A DNA stretch of 41,856 nt from Gemmatimonadota bacterium (GTDB taxonomy: Bacteria > Gemmatimonadota > Gemmatimonadetes > Longimicrobiales > Gaopeijiaceae). Location of the stretch: positions 1-41,856 of the forward strand of contig JAOTVL010000012.1 of NCBI GenBank assembly GCA_029863525.1, written 5' to 3'. A program made the position numbers and the translations under genes. The notes under the pieces were generated by a model that was not told the origin of the DNA, did not search any database, and worked only from the letters and a program-made list of their open reading frames with translations. Below, one piece after another: positions 19,832 to 27,042 of the stretch. How positions within the stretch are numbered: the first letter of the stretch is position 1; each line of letters starts with the position of its first letter.

Positions 19832-20083
19832 CTACGCCGTCGGCGACGACATGCTTCGCCCCACCGCCAATCTCAAACGTCTTCGCAACTCGACGGTCGA
19901 CATCGTTTCGATCGTGCGCTGAGCCGTTTTCTCGCTGTTCCATCTCACGTCACGCAGCGCTACCGATTCTCCGCCGTCGGCCGGGCGCATGACCATGTAG
20001 AATCGACCCTTGTAGTCGTGGCCGCCCTCTTCCTGCGTAGCGGCGGTCCAGCTACGGCCCCCGGCATCCGTGAACTCTTTCAT
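19832..20083 (-). CDS. Small uncharacterised protein (83 aa)
   Basis: I do not recognise this short protein. The first half resembles a small beta sheet (EFTDAGGRSWTAAT, GRFYMVMRPA, ESVALRDVRWNS). The second is a helix rich in Arg and Leu (QRTIETMSTVELRRRLRLA). It has no signal or membrane segment. The ATG has a good ribosome site (GAGGG about 5 bases upstream), which supports translation. It is transcribed in the same direction as, and 31 bases downstream of, the AraC-type regulator, so the two may share a transcript. Its function is unknown. Confidence 0.7.
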   Translation of the reverse strand: MKEFTDAGGRSWTAATQEEGGHDYKGRFYMVMRPADGGESVALRDVRWNSEKTAQRTIETMSTVELRRRLRLAVGRSMSSPTA

Positions 20084-20114
20084 CGTACCCTCGACTCAGA
20101 CGAACCAGACTCCG

Positions 20115-20936
20115 TCAGGCGACGGAGCGCTCGAGCCGAACGCTATCACCGAGGCTGCACACGTCAAGGAAGCGTCCGAGCACGAACTCCAACCCACCGC
20201 GCTCGCGGACCTCGGTCGGTGTCGCCTGTACGTAGTTACGCAAAGCGCGGCGAAAGACGCCACCATTGGCATACCCTAGCTGCCGGGACACGCTCTCGGC
20301 GCTCCGGCCCGGGTCGGTGAGCCAGCGACCCGCGTGGAGGAGCCTCGCCCAGAGGAGGAGGTGTCCAGCCGACGGGAGCCCCCGCCCCCGGAGGCGCACA
20401 CTCAGATGAGCCCTGGTCCAGCCCGCCCGAGCAGACAGCTCGTCGGCACGCCATCCCAGGAGGGCTCCGTCCAGAGCAGCCCGGAGGACACCTCGCTCGG
20501 CGCGTGGCAGCCGTGATCCGACGGCTCGCACGACCCGGGCGTGGGTCCCGGATGCGGTGACCCGAGAAACAGCGCGGCGGGTCTCACCCGCGAGATCGTC
20601 GACCGGTACCAATTCGAGGGTCGACACGGCGGCCCGTCCGAGCCGAAGAAGCGTGACCCGGTCCGTAGCACGTTGCGACACGAAGATGCACCCGAGACTC
20701 GGAAAGCGTCTGCGCAGCTGGGCGACGCGCTCCTCCGGCGGCGGAGCGTGCGTCATCGCGACCCCGTCGATGATCACGGCGGTTGCCGGACGCTCCCGAA
20801 CGAGCCACAACAGTCGGTCCCAGGTCGTGGCTCGTGCGACCGAAAAGTGGTCCGGAACCAACGTTGAGACCGCGTAAGGAAGCGAAAAATCGGGAGAGAG
20901 AACGGGAAGTAAGGCCATGATCTTCGAAAAAGACAT
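20115..20936 (-). CDS. AraC-type transcription regulator with uncharacterised N-terminal domain
   Basis: The C-terminal ~100 residues fit an AraC-family helix-turn-helix pair: a first helix set around ELSARAGWTRAHLSVRLR, a middle helix HLLLWARLLHAGRWL, and the second motif SAESVSRQLGYANGGVFRRA followed by LRNYVQATPTEVRER. The first ~130 residues look like a receiver-like alpha/beta fold (TAVIIDGVAM, LGCIFVSQRA, LELVPVDDL) but lack the acidic pocket and phosphorylatable Asp of true response regulators. It is probably a cytosolic DNA-binding protein of 273 residues. No good ribosome site is seen; Met7 is an alternative start. It diverges from the repeat lipoprotein gene across 120 bases that hold two inverted repeats. 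Its ligand and targets are unknown. Confidence 0.8.
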   Translation of the reverse strand: MSFSKIMALLPVLSPDFSLPYAVSTLVPDHFSVARATTWDRLLWLVRERPATAVIIDGVAMTHAPPPEERVAQLRRRFPSLGCIFVSQRATDRVTLLRLGRAAVSTLELVPVDDLAGETRRAVSRVTASGTHARVVRAVGSRLPRAERGVLRAALDGALLGWRADELSARAGWTRAHLSVRLRGRGLPSAGHLLLWARLLHAGRWLTDPGRSAESVSRQLGYANGGVFRRALRNYVQATPTEVRERGGLEFVLGRFLDVCSLGDSVRLERSVA

Positions 20937-20958
20937 ACCCGCGGGTCAAAGTGATGCT

Positions 20959-20974
20959 ACGTCCCCGCGGACGT
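20959..20974. promoter_or_regulatory. Inverted repeat between regulator and repeat lipoprotein genes
   Basis: ACGTCC, four bases (CCGC), then GGACGT: exact 6-base arms. It lies 23 bases from the regulator start and about 85 from the lipoprotein start, in the shared divergent region. An operator role is inferred from position; AraC-type proteins often bind direct repeats, so another factor could use it. Confidence 0.35.
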
Positions 20975-21009
20975 ATTCGAAAGTTCAAGCTCGACTATTT
21001 GTTCTAACC

Positions 21010-21027
21010 GCACCGCGCGGTGCGGGG
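21010..21027. promoter_or_regulatory. Perfect 18-base palindrome upstream of repeat lipoprotein
   Basis: CCGCACCGCGCGGTGCGG reads identically on both strands. It ends about 14 bases before the AAAGGGA ribosome site of the lipoprotein gene. It could be an operator or, in RNA, a leader hairpin that affects translation or mRNA stability. No U-run follows, so it is not a normal terminator. Confidence 0.45.
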
Positions 21028-21056
21028 CACCCCTCCCAGAATCAAAGGGATCCACC

Positions 21057-21233
21057 ATGAAGACGCTTCGTCGCACGCTGCTCGTATTCGCGCTCACCAT
21101 CGGTATGGCCGCTTGCGGCAATTCGCTCACCGGGCCACACAATCCCGACGCGGGAAACCACAACCCCGACGCCGGTAATCACAACCCTGACGCTGGGAAC
21201 CACAATCCCGACGCCGGCAACATCACCGGCTGA
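21057..21233 (+). CDS. Small secreted lipoprotein with four identical heptapeptide repeats
   Basis: This 58-residue product starts at ATG 21057 with a strong ribosome site (AAAGGGA, about 6 bases upstream). Residues 1-20 form a lipoprotein signal: basic n-region (KTLRR), hydrophobic core LLVFALTIG and lipobox MAAC with Cys20. Met at -3 is less usual than Leu. After a short spacer (GNSLTGP) the unit HNPDAGN is repeated exactly four times (residues 28-55), then ITG ends the chain. The four DNA copies differ only at third codon positions, which shows selection on the peptide. The mature part would be about 39 residues at the periplasmic or outer surface. Its stop lies 2 bases from the stop of the convergent TPR gene. 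Function is unknown; peptide signal, metal binding (His/Asp) and structural roles are all possible. Confidence 0.85.
   Translation: MKTLRRTLLVFALTIGMAACGNSLTGPHNPDAGNHNPDAGNHNPDAGNHNPDAGNITG
21138..21221 (+). repeat. Four in-frame 21-base tandem repeats within the lipoprotein gene
   Basis: Units at 21138-21158, 21159-21179, 21180-21200 and 21201-21221 each encode HNPDAGN. Five of the seven codons vary among copies (Asn, Pro, Ala, Gly, Asn), always silently. The Gly codon is GGA, GGT, GGG and GGC in the four copies. The repeat is therefore old or kept by selection, unlike a recently slipped microsatellite. Confidence 0.95.
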
Positions 21234-21235
21234 CG

Positions 21236-22966
21236 TCAGGCTCCGATAAAACGGTGCCGCATCGCCCGGAGGCCATCGCGGACTTCGGGTGGTGCGGACA
21301 TCGTACTCGGGCGATCGGAAGAGGGCCCGCCCGACAACGCCCGTAGGGCCTCTTCGGCACCCATTCTCACGCGTGTGAAGCCGTGCTCGCGAGCAAAATC
21401 GATCGCGCGTCGCAGCCACGACCGGGCTTCGTCACCCCTGCCGAGCAGCTGGTGGCTCAGCCCCCGATACCAGAGGATCTCCGCTTTCGCGGACAAGGGG
21501 CCTGATTCCCAGCCCAACGCGTCGCATGCAGCGGCACGTCGGTCGAACTGCGCCGCGTCGCCGCGAAGTGCCGCGAGGTGCGCCAGCGCATCGTGTGCGT
21601 AGATGAGGTAGTACAGTTCGTCCGAAGTGCCGCACACCACTTCGTAGGCGTCTTCGGCCGCTTCGATGTCGCCGAGCTCCTTCAGGATCAGTGCGAAGCT
21701 CACGAGACATCGTGTGCGACCGACGTCGCTGCGGTAGGTGTTCACGGCGCGCCAGCCGTACCGAGACGCAAGCGGTAGCTCTCCGGCCGCGTGCTCGAGT
21801 CCCATCAGATCGTGGTAGATGCTCGCCACCGTATCAGCATCGTGCGACGACTGGGCGGCCTCGAGCGCCTCGGCGAATCCCGCCCTCGCCGCCGCAAGGT
21901 CTCCCCGGTCCTTGTGAATCACCGCGAGACCGGCTCGGGTCCTCGCAATCGTCTCGTGGAGGTCAGACCGTTCCGCGATCGAGAGCGCCACACCGTATGC
22001 GCGATCGGCCTCCGCCCACCGCCCGCGGCGACGCAAGACGCGACCGGAGGCGCGCGCCGCTTCGGCGGTCAAGCCAGCGTCGACGAGAGCGAAGCCGATG
22101 TCGTATGCGCAATCGTACAACGCGAGCGCGCTACTGACGTGGTCGAGCCGCTCCGCCTCTTGTCCCATCTCCTGCGCGGCCTCTGCCAAACCGTGCAAGT
22201 CCGCCACCGTGAACGCATCGAGGGCACGACCGAGCAGAGCTGCCTCCGGCTCACCCAGGTCCGGATCGTCCCGAAGCGAGCCGCGAGCCCGATCCGCCAG
22301 GTCCGCCCGACGTTCGTCGGGCATCGTCAGATCTTCGTCGACGAACATTCGAATCAAGCGGGCCACCTCGAATCGGCGCCCCACGATCCCCGACCGCACC
22401 GGATCTGTCTCATGCCCCTCCAGATCCTTCAGGACATGCCACCCGGCGAAGGCCACTGGACCGCCTTCCGCTTCTGCTTCGAGGTCACGATGGAGGACGA
22501 TCGCCGAGCATTCACCCGCCAGGAACATGAGTCGGCCTCGACCCGATTCCCCCAACGGGGCTCTTCGGGTCAGAGAGTCGGCGACCAGGAACCAAGCGCG
22601 CGCACCGTCACTGCCGAGCGCGACGGCGAACGTGGCCGAGCGATCGGCTTCGAAGGACGCCGCGTTATCGTACGTGCCCGGTATGCCGAAGTCCCACGCC
22701 TTTTGTAGGGGCTCGGCGGGAAAGAGCCGTCGTGGGGCGTCGGCCAGCAGGTCCAGTACCAGATGCGGGTGGACCAGTCCCGGGCCGTACTCGTCGATCC
22801 AAACCGCGGCGACTCGATCGGAGCCAGCGACTTCCGCGACGGACGCAAGGAGCCCGAGCAGAGCTTCGCGGGTGCGATCGGTGCACGCCATCGCGCGAAC
22901 CAGGTCCGATCGCTGGAGTCGCCGATCGCGGTGATCGGCGAGCTTCAGCACCTTGCCTACCGACAT
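21236..22966 (-). CDS. Tetratricopeptide-repeat protein with GAF-like N-terminal region
   Basis: The 576-residue product has no signal or membrane segment, so it is predicted cytosolic. I start it at ATG 22966; the open frame runs 154 codons further upstream, but that stretch overlaps the divergent transporter gene and has low-complexity, non-native composition. Residues ~25-190 resemble a GAF-like domain (ALLGLLASVAEVAGSDRVAA, TFAVALGSDGARAWFLVADS, MFLAGECSAIVLHRDLE); this is tentative. From about residue 260 onward helical pairs recur in TPR style (DCAYDIGFALVDAGLTAEAA, WAEADRAYGVALSIAERSD, LAAARAGFAEALEAAQSS, DIEAAEDAYEVV, LLGRGDEARSWLRRAIDFAR). Such proteins bind peptides or partner proteins. 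Its stop lies 2 bases from the stop of the repeat lipoprotein. No ribosome site is evident. Confidence 0.8.
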   Translation of the reverse strand: MSVGKVLKLADHRDRRLQRSDLVRAMACTDRTREALLGLLASVAEVAGSDRVAAVWIDEYGPGLVHPHLVLDLLADAPRRLFPAEPLQKAWDFGIPGTYDNAASFEADRSATFAVALGSDGARAWFLVADSLTRRAPLGESGRGRLMFLAGECSAIVLHRDLEAEAEGGPVAFAGWHVLKDLEGHETDPVRSGIVGRRFEVARLIRMFVDEDLTMPDERRADLADRARGSLRDDPDLGEPEAALLGRALDAFTVADLHGLAEAAQEMGQEAERLDHVSSALALYDCAYDIGFALVDAGLTAEAARASGRVLRRRGRWAEADRAYGVALSIAERSDLHETIARTRAGLAVIHKDRGDLAAARAGFAEALEAAQSSHDADTVASIYHDLMGLEHAAGELPLASRYGWRAVNTYRSDVGRTRCLVSFALILKELGDIEAAEDAYEVVCGTSDELYYLIYAHDALAHLAALRGDAAQFDRRAAACDALGWESGPLSAKAEILWYRGLSHQLLGRGDEARSWLRRAIDFAREHGFTRVRMGAEEALRALSGGPSSDRPSTMSAPPEVRDGLRAMRHRFIGA

Positions 22967-23068
22967 ACTGGTGCTGCTACTGACATGTAGGCCCTTCGCG
23001 GCGGGTGGTCTAGATTCATTCAACTTACTGCCGCTCCGCGGCGCGACACAACGTCCACGCGGGCGACA

Positions 23069-24019
23069 ATGAACGATCAGCCCGAAGGGATCGCGACCGA
23101 TGTCGGTCTCGTATCGGTAGCGCTCATATGGGGCGTGAACTTCGCCGTGATGAAAGTCGTTCTCGCGGAGATAGATCCGCTCGCCCTCAACGCGCTGCGG
23201 TTTCCCCTTGCGGCTGTCGCGCTGGCGATTGTCCTGAGGCGCTTCCCCGGGCCAACCCTTCCCGATCCGTCCGACCGGATACGGGTCCTCAGTCTCGGCT
23301 TGGTCGGGAACGTAGCGTACCAGCTCTGCTTCATATTCGGTCTCGACTGGACCTTGGCGGGCAACGCGAGCCTCCTGCTCGCCACCACCCCGACGTGGAC
23401 GCTGGTCCTGTCGATCGCCGTAGGCCACGAGCGGGCGACCATCGGAGCGATCCTCGGCGTCGTGGTGACGCTCAGCGGTGTCGCAATGGTGGTGCTCGGG
23501 CGAGGCGATGCGCTCGCGGTGGGCGGTGAGACGCTCGCGGGCGACGCGCTCATGCTCGTCGCGGCCGTACTGTGGGCCTTCTACACAGTCGCTGGCCGGG
23601 GTCCTGCCCTCCGCTACGGCTCGCTCCGGATGACGAGCTGGACCCTTTGGGTGGGCACGCCGGTGCTGGTGCTCCTGGGGGCCCCGTCCGTCGCCGCCGC
23701 GAACCTGTCCGAAGTTTCCGCAGGGGCTTGGGTCGGCATCGTTTACGCAGGCCTTCTTTCCATCGGGGTCGCCTATGTGCTCTGGTACCGCGGCGTACGA
23801 CGCCTAGGGAACAGCCGGACCGCCGTCTACTCGAATCTCGTCCCGGTCACCGCTCTACTCGTGGCGTGGCTTTGGCTCGGGGAAGTCCCCACGCCGCTGC
23901 AGCTGTCGGGCGCCGCGGTCATCCTCGCGGGCCTGACGCTGGCGCGCGTGGCTCAGTCCCCGGGTTCTAGCCTGCCCTGGGCGTCGATTCCCGCGGCCAG
24001 GTCGGACGAAGTCAATTGA
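23069..24019 (+). CDS. EamA/DMT-family permease
   Basis: This is a member of the drug/metabolite transporter superfamily with two EamA halves, ten predicted membrane helices and 316 residues, the usual size. The first half opens GLVSVALIWGVNFAVMK with the conserved small-residue/aromatic pattern, then LALNALRFPLAAVALAIV. The second half begins ALMLVAAVLWAFYTVAGRGP and ends LQLSGAAVILAGLTLARV. Substrates range from amino acids to nucleotides and cannot be predicted here. It starts at ATG 23069 with no obvious ribosome site. It diverges from the TPR gene across 102 bases. Its last 67 bases overlap the 3' end of the convergent zinc-ribbon gene, so the two transcripts would be antisense to each other there. 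Confidence 0.88.
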   Translation: MNDQPEGIATDVGLVSVALIWGVNFAVMKVVLAEIDPLALNALRFPLAAVALAIVLRRFPGPTLPDPSDRIRVLSLGLVGNVAYQLCFIFGLDWTLAGNASLLLATTPTWTLVLSIAVGHERATIGAILGVVVTLSGVAMVVLGRGDALAVGGETLAGDALMLVAAVLWAFYTVAGRGPALRYGSLRMTSWTLWVGTPVLVLLGAPSVAAANLSEVSAGAWVGIVYAGLLSIGVAYVLWYRGVRRLGNSRTAVYSNLVPVTALLVAWLWLGEVPTPLQLSGAAVILAGLTLARVAQSPGSSLPWASIPAARSDEVN

Positions 24020-24771
24020 GCCCGGTGCAGGATCTCGGGAAACTCGTAATACAGAACGCCCTCCGAGGAGATGTCGGACCGCACGCGAAAGCCGTCGTCC
24101 ATCGAGGTCAGGATCTTCTCGGCTGCCGGTAGTGCGAGGTTCAGGTCCGCCGCCACCTCGGTTACCGTGAGCGTTCCGCCCTTCGCGGCGGCAAGCTTGA
24201 GGACCTTACGCTGGATCCCCTGCATGATCGCCTTGCGACGCTCCTGGAGGCCCTGCCATCCCCAATAGAACGTCATCGAGCCAGCGCCACCCACCACAGA
24301 CCCGATCGCGACCGCGGCCATCTCCCACTCGACGAAGCCGATCAGCACGAGGATGCTCGCGAGGAGAACGAGCCCGGTACCGAGAACGCGTCTCTTGATT
24401 CCCGAGCTCGGGAGCTTCTCGTCGGGCTCCTGCTCGATGAGACGTCGTTCCGGCTCCGGGCCCGTCACCGCGAGCGCACGCGACGCGTTCTCCCAGCCGA
24501 GGCCACAGCGCGGGCACACCAAGTGTCGCCGTCGAGCCAGCCAATACACCAATCCGCCGAACCCGTACGTGAAGATGCTGACGCCGACGAGCAGCCCCAC
24601 GTGGCCGGCCCGGCGGAAGTAGGGCATGCCTTCACCTTGATATGAACAGCGCGGGCAGCGGCGGAGCCCACTCGGGCGCTGGATGGCCATCCCCACGGGT
24701 GTAGCTGTGCCGCACGTCGGGCACTTCACGGCACCGGGTTGGAGGCTCTCTCCGCATGTGGAACAGCGCAT
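23953..24771 (-). CDS. Membrane protein with zinc ribbons and winged-helix-like C-terminus
   Basis: The domain order is unusual. The N-terminus has one zinc ribbon (CSTC ... CPTC, first ~20 residues). A second CxxC (CPRCSYQG) follows, then a hydrophobic segment (LLVGVSIFTYGFGGLVYWLA) and another CxxC (CPRCGLGWEN). The two CPRC pairs may form one ribbon folded around the membrane turn. Two more membrane helices follow (LVLLASILVLIGFVEW and AAVAIGSVVGGAGSMTFYWG). The C-terminal ~85 residues look like a winged helix (VLKLAAAKGGTLTVTEVAAD, LPAAEKILTSMDDGF) ending in strands. The wing fold may bind nucleic acid or a protein. No signal peptide or clear ribosome site is seen. I do not recognise a named family. 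Confidence 0.75.
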   Translation of the reverse strand: MRCSTCGESLQPGAVKCPTCGTATPVGMAIQRPSGLRRCPRCSYQGEGMPYFRRAGHVGLLVGVSIFTYGFGGLVYWLARRRHLVCPRCGLGWENASRALAVTGPEPERRLIEQEPDEKLPSSGIKRRVLGTGLVLLASILVLIGFVEWEMAAVAIGSVVGGAGSMTFYWGWQGLQERRKAIMQGIQRKVLKLAAAKGGTLTVTEVAADLNLALPAAEKILTSMDDGFRVRSDISSEGVLYYEFPEILHRAQLTSSDLAAGIDAQGRLEPGD

Positions 24772-24860
24772 TCGCTATCGCCGGAAAACGTTCAGGTTCA
24801 ACTCTCGTCCCTACGAGGCCGCGACCCCGAAGATTCACTCTCCGCGGCCGCTGCCGCAGC

Positions 24861-27041
24861 TCATTGCACGCGCACGATTCTCATCCTCAGACCGGCCTGG
24901 GGTCTACTCACTCCGCCGGCCGCTCCACCCAACCTCAGCGTGGTGGACCCTCCCGGTGCAGGCACGATTTCAAAGTACGCGACCGACGCCGACGGAAGCG
25001 ACCCCGACCGCTGGAAGTCTCCGGCCCCCACGTCCTCGATCGCCAATGGATAAGGACTCCCGATGAAGCCTTTGAGATCGACCGTAGGATACACGGTCGG
25101 TCCCGATTCCGGATCCGGACCATCCAACGCGATCGCGGACCACCAGTCAGACAGCGAAACTGCCCATTCGGTTCCCGTCTCCGCTTCGACGTTCGTCACG
25201 CCGGTCCTCGTCGTACGGGTCAGACGACCGACGATCTCGTCGCCCGCTTGGTCCGCCAGGTACAGTATGAACAGGTAGCCGGCTCCGCGTTCGGACAGAC
25301 TTCCGCTTCCGACCGAGACGATGAGGGAGACCGTGTCCGGCCCGGCGAGATAGCGCGCGGCGCGGTCTCTCGTTCCATCGCGGAAGATCTCTGCGCTCTC
25401 GGCGTTGCTTTCCACCTCGTAGGCGCGTGCGACCAGCTCCTCGGCGTACTGGGCGAGGCCCTCGGAAAGCCACACGGCCTCGTTTGCCTCGGCGCCCCGG
25501 ACGAGGACTCGTTCGTTGAAGTTGACCATGTGCTGGAACTCGTGCGCCAGAATCGCCGGCGCCAGCTCCAGAATCGCCTCCTTGGGCCTCGGGTCCGAGT
25601 AGATGCCGCTGGGGTCGGGAACGAGCGTGTAAAACACTTCGCCCTGGTTGCTGCCCTCGCTCTCGGGCAGCAGGTCCACTCCGAAGAAGAACCCGCCCAC
25701 GAACCCCGCAGAGCCCCTGGGTGTGAGCGAATTCACCGCCGGCGACAGGAGAACGATCACCCGGTCGTTGGCGTCGAGGTCGGATTCGGAACCGAACGTC
25801 GACGTTACCGTCGGGTGGATGTAGTCGTCGAAGCGGTCCGAGAACGCTGCCAGGTCCTGCGGCGTGTAGCCACCAGAGGGGGCGTTCTCGTCGACGAAGA
25901 GCGCGGCTCGGGCACCGATGTGGCGGGCGACCGCGGTGATCTCCTGGAACTGGCCGGGTCCCTGGAACACCTGGAACGTTCTGCGCTCGTTCAGCGCTGG
26001 CACGGCCGACGGCATATCGACCCTCGAGGGGCCGCTCACCTGCCCGTGGCGACCGCGGGTGAGCTCCCGCTCGATCTCGCGAAGCCGCTCGTCGAGGCGT
26101 CGCTGCGGGTCGGACAGCTCGACAGCCAGATGACCGTCGGAGATCGGCAGCACGCGCGAATCGATCGTCCCGAGCCGGCGCGTCGGCGCCGATAGCGGCC
26201 CCTCCACCGCAGCCGGTGGTGGTCCCGACGCCGAGAGTCCCCGAAAAGAAAACGGATGCGCCGCCGCACCCACGCGACCCGTCGACTGGACCAAGGCCAG
26301 ATATCGAGCGGTCCCATCCCCGGGAACGGTCACGCACGTAAAACCGGCGTCGTCGGTGGCGTCCACGAACTCCCCGACCGCGAGGCCCAGCACGCTTCCG
26401 CCGGCTTCGACCTGGAAGGTGCGCGAGGCGCTCGCCACGGCTCCGAGTTGCACCGTGAGAGCGACCGACCGCTCTGGTAGGCAGAGTGGCACGATCACCG
26501 TCAGCTCGGTGCCGCTCGCCTCTGTTACCCGCCCTCGGATACCGGAGAAGAGCACGATGTTCTGGTCGGAATCCGGGCTGAAGTTCTGCCCGGTCAGCAC
26601 GATCGACGTGCCCGGCGCTGCGGACAGCGGCTCGATCTGTTCGAGAACCGGCCGAGCCACGACGAAGGCACGGAATTCGGCGAAAGCGCGCTCTTGTTGC
26701 TGTACCGTCGCGCGCACCGTGACCGGCCCGATGCTCTGTCCGAGGCGTACCGTCACACGCGCGGAGCCGGTCGAGTCCGTGACCGTCGCGGCGATCCCCA
26801 CGATGGACGCGTCACCCTCCTCGACGGTCCAGACCACCGTCACGCCGCGACGCGGCAGCTCTGTATCGATGCTGCGAACCACCACGTGCAATGGAGCGAC
26901 CAGCGTCTGCCCGGTGGTGCCGTACTGGCCGTCCCCGCTCGCGACCAAGGCCTCGACGGGAGGCAGGACGACCTGGGTCGGGCTCGAGCAGGCACCGGCG
27001 ATGAGAAAGCCTAGTGCCGCGAGCGTGCCGAAACTCCTCAC
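24861..27041 (-). CDS. Secreted M30-like zinc metalloprotease lipoprotein with Ig-like and IPT domains
   Basis: This is a predicted surface or periplasmic protease of 726 residues. A lipoprotein signal (LAALGFLIAGACSS) starts from GTG 27041, with GGAG about 12 bases upstream. Residues ~30-130 form a Big/Ig-like sheet domain (VTVVWTVEEGDASIVGI, TDSTGSARVTVRLGQ), and ~130-215 an IPT/TIG domain (EQIEPLSAAPGTSIVLTGQ, NFSPDS). The protease domain has H500-E501-F-Q-H504-M and a third ligand E527 in LSEGLAQYAEE, 22 residues on, the gluzincin pattern; HEFQHM is typical of the M30 (hyicolysin) family. It lies 1 base after the SH3b gene, so they are co-translated. Its substrate is unknown. The C-terminal ~150 residues, with Gly/Asp-rich strands, look like a small beta-rich module. 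Confidence 0.85.
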   Translation of the reverse strand: MRSFGTLAALGFLIAGACSSPTQVVLPPVEALVASGDGQYGTTGQTLVAPLHVVVRSIDTELPRRGVTVVWTVEEGDASIVGIAATVTDSTGSARVTVRLGQSIGPVTVRATVQQQERAFAEFRAFVVARPVLEQIEPLSAAPGTSIVLTGQNFSPDSDQNIVLFSGIRGRVTEASGTELTVIVPLCLPERSVALTVQLGAVASASRTFQVEAGGSVLGLAVGEFVDATDDAGFTCVTVPGDGTARYLALVQSTGRVGAAAHPFSFRGLSASGPPPAAVEGPLSAPTRRLGTIDSRVLPISDGHLAVELSDPQRRLDERLREIERELTRGRHGQVSGPSRVDMPSAVPALNERRTFQVFQGPGQFQEITAVARHIGARAALFVDENAPSGGYTPQDLAAFSDRFDDYIHPTVTSTFGSESDLDANDRVIVLLSPAVNSLTPRGSAGFVGGFFFGVDLLPESEGSNQGEVFYTLVPDPSGIYSDPRPKEAILELAPAILAHEFQHMVNFNERVLVRGAEANEAVWLSEGLAQYAEELVARAYEVESNAESAEIFRDGTRDRAARYLAGPDTVSLIVSVGSGSLSERGAGYLFILYLADQAGDEIVGRLTRTTRTGVTNVEAETGTEWAVSLSDWWSAIALDGPDPESGPTVYPTVDLKGFIGSPYPLAIEDVGAGDFQRSGSLPSASVAYFEIVPAPGGSTTLRLGGAAGGVSRPQAGLRMRIVRVQ

Positions 27042-27042
27042 G

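Noticed and set aside
20937-21056. A consensus -10/-35 promoter for the repeat lipoprotein
   Set aside because: Candidate hexamers (for example TATTTG or TAACCG) had no matching partner at 16-18 bases, so I do not call a promoter.
21138-21221. Repeats as a CRISPR array or simple minisatellite
   Set aside because: There are no spacers between the 21-base units, they are in frame in a gene with signal peptide and ribosome site, and the differences are only silent.
22967-23428. N-terminal extension (154 codons) of the TPR gene frame
   Set aside because: It crosses the divergent transporter gene, and its residues (Arg/Gly/Glu-rich, no fold) are not like the rest of the protein. The start is set at ATG 22966.
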